Shown piece after piece: positions 61,405-64,000 of a stretch of 64,000 nt of DNA; the stretch's first letter is position 1, and every line of letters starts with the position of its first letter. A program made the translations under genes and the position numbers. The notes beneath the pieces are model-generated. The model made no database searches. It worked only from the letters and a program-made list of their open reading frames with translations, and was not told the origin of the DNA. Where the stretch lies: assembly GCA_004380135.1 (NCBI GenBank), contig QXCR01000032.1:62001-126000 (forward strand), written 5' to 3'. Source of the stretch: Stemphylium vesicarium (lineage: Eukaryota; Ascomycota; Dothideomycetes; Pleosporales; Pleosporaceae).

Positions 61405-63237
61405 ATGTCGCTGCTCGCTCTCCATTCCTTTAGAAGTAGCATTCTACGAAATACCGCACGAGTATCCTCAGTACGCGCGCCCTCGTATAGCAAGCTTCTT
61501 CCCCGCTCCCAAGTAACGACAACCGCCCTAGCAGCTCAACGAGCGACATTGGCAACCATGGCGAGCGACGCATCCGTAGCCACGGCGAAGACATCGAGTC
61601 CCCAACACTTCATGTACACCAGCGGAGAGACAGATCCTGTCTGGGTTCACCAGCTTCCGTACAAGAACATCCCCAAGTTCCAAGCGCTCGACAAGGATCT
61701 TGAGACGGATGTCTGTGTTGTGGGTGCTGGCATCTCTGGTGTATCTGTCGCGTATGAACTCGTCACTCGCGGGCTTAATGTCGTCTTGATCGAGGGCCGC
61801 GAGGTGCTTTCGGGTGAGACTGGGCGCACCAGCGGCCATCTCGCCAATGATCTCGACGACGGCTACACCGAGATTGCGAAGAAGCATGGAGACAAGGGCG
61901 CAAAGGCCGCGGCCGAATCTCACACCTGGGCACTGAACCGGGTTGGCGAGATTGCGAAGCAGTTGGACATCGAGTGCGAGTATCGCCATCTGCCTGGCTA
62001 CGACTTTCCCCAGTACCCCAAAGACTCAAGCGACCACGCTAGCGACATCAAGACGCTCATCAAAGACGGTAACAAGGCCAAGGAGCTCGGCATCTCGACG
62101 GAATACAAGGATGGCTTCCAGCTGAAGGGCTGGGAGGGTAAAATTGACCAGCGCGACGCTGTCATCTACCCCCAACAGGCAACTTTCCACCCGACCAAGT
62201 ACGTCGTTGGCGTACTTGACTTCCTCAAGCAGCAGCCCAACTTCTCCTGCTATACCAACACACGATGCATAGATGTGCAGGAAAAGGGTACCGAGATCAT
62301 GGGCATGGGGCACAAGGACGTGTACGTGAAGACGGCCAACGGAAACACCATCAAGTGCGCCGATGCCGTCGAGGCAACCTGCGTTCCGCTCCAGAAGCTT
62401 TCCGTCATCGCTGAAGAGGAATACTTCCGCACATATTGCATCGCCATCCGCGTTCCAAAAGGCTCCGTCGAAGACGCCCTCGTATACGACTCCGCCGAGA
62501 AGTACAAATACATTCGTCTCACCGAGTGCGATGACAAAGACGACTACATGGTTGTTGGAGGCGGCGATCACAAGGTTGGCCAGGCTGATACTGTCGCACC
62601 TCTTAAAGAGTTGGAGGAGTGGACGCGCGCTCGCTTCCCCCAGGCTACGACCATTGACTACAAGTGGAGCGGTCAAGTCTTTGAGCCTGTCGACTACATG
62701 GCCTTCATCGGCAAGAACCAGGGTCAGAAGCATGTCTATATCGTCACTGGTGACTCTGGAAATGGTCTCACCCACGGCGTGCTGGCAGGCAAGCTCATCG
62801 CCGACTCTATTACCGAACAGCCCAACCCTTGGATCTCCCTCTACGACCCCAAGCGTATCGCATCCATCGCAAAATCAGCAGCCAGTATGGTCAGCCACGA
62901 TCTCCAGATCAATGCGCAGTACAAGCGCTTCGCTCAGTCAGACATAAAGGACATTGAGGATCTGGTACCCGGCGAGGGAGGTGTTCTCAACACCGACCCC
63001 AGCAAGCCGTTGGCTGTATACAAGGACGAAGGCGGCCAGATCCATCAGTTCTCGGCCTTGTGCCCTCATATGAAGGGAGTCGTATGCTGGAACAAGACGG
63101 AGAAGAGTTGGGACTGCCCAGTCCACGGCTCAAGGTTCAGCAAGGACGGCGTACAGGTTTGTGGACCGGCAAAGATGGGTCTGCAGCCTGCCGATAAGAG
63201 TGGCCAGGCACAGCAACAACAAGCTATCAAGGGCTGA
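61405..63237 (+). CDS. Mitochondrial FAD oxidoreductase fused to a Rieske [2Fe-2S] domain
   Basis: A single exon gives 610 residues. Residues 1-50 look like a mitochondrial presequence, with many Arg/Ser and no acids (SFRSSILRNTARVSSVRAPS). An internal ATG at residue 52 could make a cytosolic form. The FAD part is of the DAO type (VCVVGAGISGVSVAYELVTR, later VYIVTGDSGNGLTHG). The C-terminal Rieske domain has C553-P-H555 and C571-P-V-H574 (SALCPHMKGVV, WDCPVHGSRF), all four cluster ligands. In this architecture, known in bacteria and fungi, the iron-sulphur centre probably passes electrons to or from the flavin. Substrate is unknown. Family and domain layout are confident. Confidence 0.9.
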   Translation: MSLLALHSFRSSILRNTARVSSVRAPSYSKLLPRSQVTTTALAAQRATLATMASDASVATAKTSSPQHFMYTSGETDPVWVHQLPYKNIPKFQALDKDLETDVCVVGAGISGVSVAYELVTRGLNVVLIEGREVLSGETGRTSGHLANDLDDGYTEIAKKHGDKGAKAAAESHTWALNRVGEIAKQLDIECEYRHLPGYDFPQYPKDSSDHASDIKTLIKDGNKAKELGISTEYKDGFQLKGWEGKIDQRDAVIYPQQATFHPTKYVVGVLDFLKQQPNFSCYTNTRCIDVQEKGTEIMGMGHKDVYVKTANGNTIKCADAVEATCVPLQKLSVIAEEEYFRTYCIAIRVPKGSVEDALVYDSAEKYKYIRLTECDDKDDYMVVGGGDHKVGQADTVAPLKELEEWTRARFPQATTIDYKWSGQVFEPVDYMAFIGKNQGQKHVYIVTGDSGNGLTHGVLAGKLIADSITEQPNPWISLYDPKRIASIAKSAASMVSHDLQINAQYKRFAQSDIKDIEDLVPGEGGVLNTDPSKPLAVYKDEGGQIHQFSALCPHMKGVVCWNKTEKSWDCPVHGSRFSKDGVQVCGPAKMGLQPADKSGQAQQQQAIKG

Positions 63238-63335
63238 GTTTACTGGACTTTGCTTAGATGTCAAGGCTTGAACGACTTGATGCGATAGTATATAATAATA
63301 GCAATACTCAACTGAACCAATGATCAAACAATGCT

Positions 63336-64000
63336 CTACCTTTGCTTCAACAACCCCTCTGCAACATCCCTCAACACAAACTTCTTGATCTTGCCACTGC
63401 CTGTGAGCGGCACGTCTCCATCACAGTCCTCTCCTAACCAGAAGATGTGGACCGGTGCTTTGTGCCTGCCCAACACCTTTCTAACCCACGCTTGTACCTC
63501 CGCCAGATCAGGTTTATCCGTATTCGGTTCGTGGAGCAGGAACGCAGCAGGGACTTCGACATAGCGAGGATGCGAGACACCGACGACGATGGCGCGGGCA
63601 ATAGCCGGATGAGCAACAAGCCGCTCCTCAATCTCAAGGGGATAGATGTTCTCACCACCTGTAACGCGTGTTAGCCACAACATCCCCAAAGAAGGTGTAA
63701 AAAAGGGAATGAAGGATGAAGTAAAGAAAGAGAAAACAACTCACCCCTAATAATAATATCCTTGAACCTCCCCGTAATACTACAATACCCATCCACATCC
63801 AACACCGCCTCATCCCCCGTATGCAACCACGGCTCCCCATACTCATCGACCACAATAAGCTCAGCCGTCTTCTCAGCATTCTCCCAATACCCGCGACAAA
63901 CCTGATACCCAGCAACACACAACTCACCTCTAACCCCAATAGGCACAACACGATCATTGCGATCCACAATCTTGACTTTGGCATGCGGCAGCACCGTGCC
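63336..64000 (-). CDS. AMP-forming acyl-CoA synthetase, C-terminal part (5' end beyond window)
   Basis: This is the end of an ANL-superfamily ligase that activates a carboxylic acid to acyl-AMP and then acyl-CoA. Exons on the minus strand are 64000-63745 (cut by the edge) and 63658-63336, with an 86-bp intron (GTGAGT to TTACAG). About 192 residues are visible. They start GTVLPHAKVKIVDRNDRVVP and include GELCVAGYQVCRGYWEN, the ATP-binding WLHTGDEAVLD, GRFKDIIIRGGENIYPLEIE (hinge and A8 core spanning the splice) and the A10 lysine region PLTGSGKIKKFVLRD. The GGENIYP form is typical of medium-chain and ACSF2-like acyl-CoA synthetases. No PTS1 is present at the end (LLKQR). Confidence 0.88.

Noticed and set aside
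57747..64000. Secondary-metabolite cluster (Zn2Cys6 factor, RTA1, FAD enzyme, acyl-CoA synthetase)
   Set aside because: No backbone enzyme (PKS, NRPS, terpene synthase) in view; the FAD-Rieske and acyl-CoA synthetase genes look like ordinary metabolism.
1..64000. tRNA genes, CRISPR arrays, telomere repeats, intact transposons
   Set aside because: Scanned by eye for B-box-like GGTTCGAATCC, regular spaced repeats, TTAGGG arrays and transposase or reverse-transcriptase motifs; none convincing. A tRNA scan would settle the first.

Overview
This is fungal nuclear DNA, most likely from a filamentous ascomycete of the Dothideomycetes (Pleosporales-like). The evidence is short introns (about 45-60 bp, GT-AG, CTAAC/CTGAC-like branch sites just before the acceptor), CAAAATG-like start contexts, and ascomycete families such as Ric8, Rif1, Hul4, Mer3, RTA1, HET and Zn2Cys6. 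The lineage is inferred from gene content and intron style, not from a search. I reconstructed exon structures by eye from reading frame, splice sites and family similarity. No rRNA, tRNA, CRISPR array or intact transposon was seen.

Layout. 1-13.9 kb holds conserved housekeeping genes: ric8 (G-alpha chaperone/GEF, cut by the left edge), head-to-head with rif1 (telomere and replication timing), then rei1 (60S maturation) and hul4 (HECT ubiquitin ligase with an AZUL domain). 14.6-17.9 kb holds two orphan genes. 18.2-25.3 kb holds mer3/HFM1 (meiotic crossover helicase, seven exons) and a nucleotide-sugar transporter. 25.3-28.5 kb is decaying accessory DNA: a HET-domain gene with stops and frameshifts, and a family gene cut by one amber codon. 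The nonsense changes fit C-to-T mutation at CpA, the signature of repeat-induced point mutation (RIP).

29.2-40.3 kb returns to ordinary genes: U1-C of the U1 snRNP, an NmrA-like protein, the RACK1/CpcB WD40 protein with a U24/snR24-like C/D snoRNA in its third intron, a peroxisomal dienoyl-CoA isomerase-like enzyme, a two-TM fungal family protein and an acidic nuclear-type protein. 40.3-49.8 kb is sparser: a long gene-poor stretch with a diverged tandem duplication, a small orphan, an MDR dehydrogenase, a second wrecked gene and a peroxisomal fructosyl-amine/saccharopine-oxidase-like flavoenzyme.

49.8-64 kb holds a phosphoglycerate-mutase-like phosphatase, an AAAP amino-acid permease, an F-box-like orphan, another orphan, a Zn2Cys6 regulator, an RTA1-type membrane protein, a mitochondrial FAD-plus-Rieske oxidoreductase and the 3' part of an acyl-CoA synthetase (cut by the right edge). 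The genes do not form one pathway or biosynthetic cluster. The most distinctive signals are the intronic snoRNA, the RIP-like decay zone, the PP1-docking motifs of Rif1 and the FAD-Rieske fusion. I found no convincing wholly new system.
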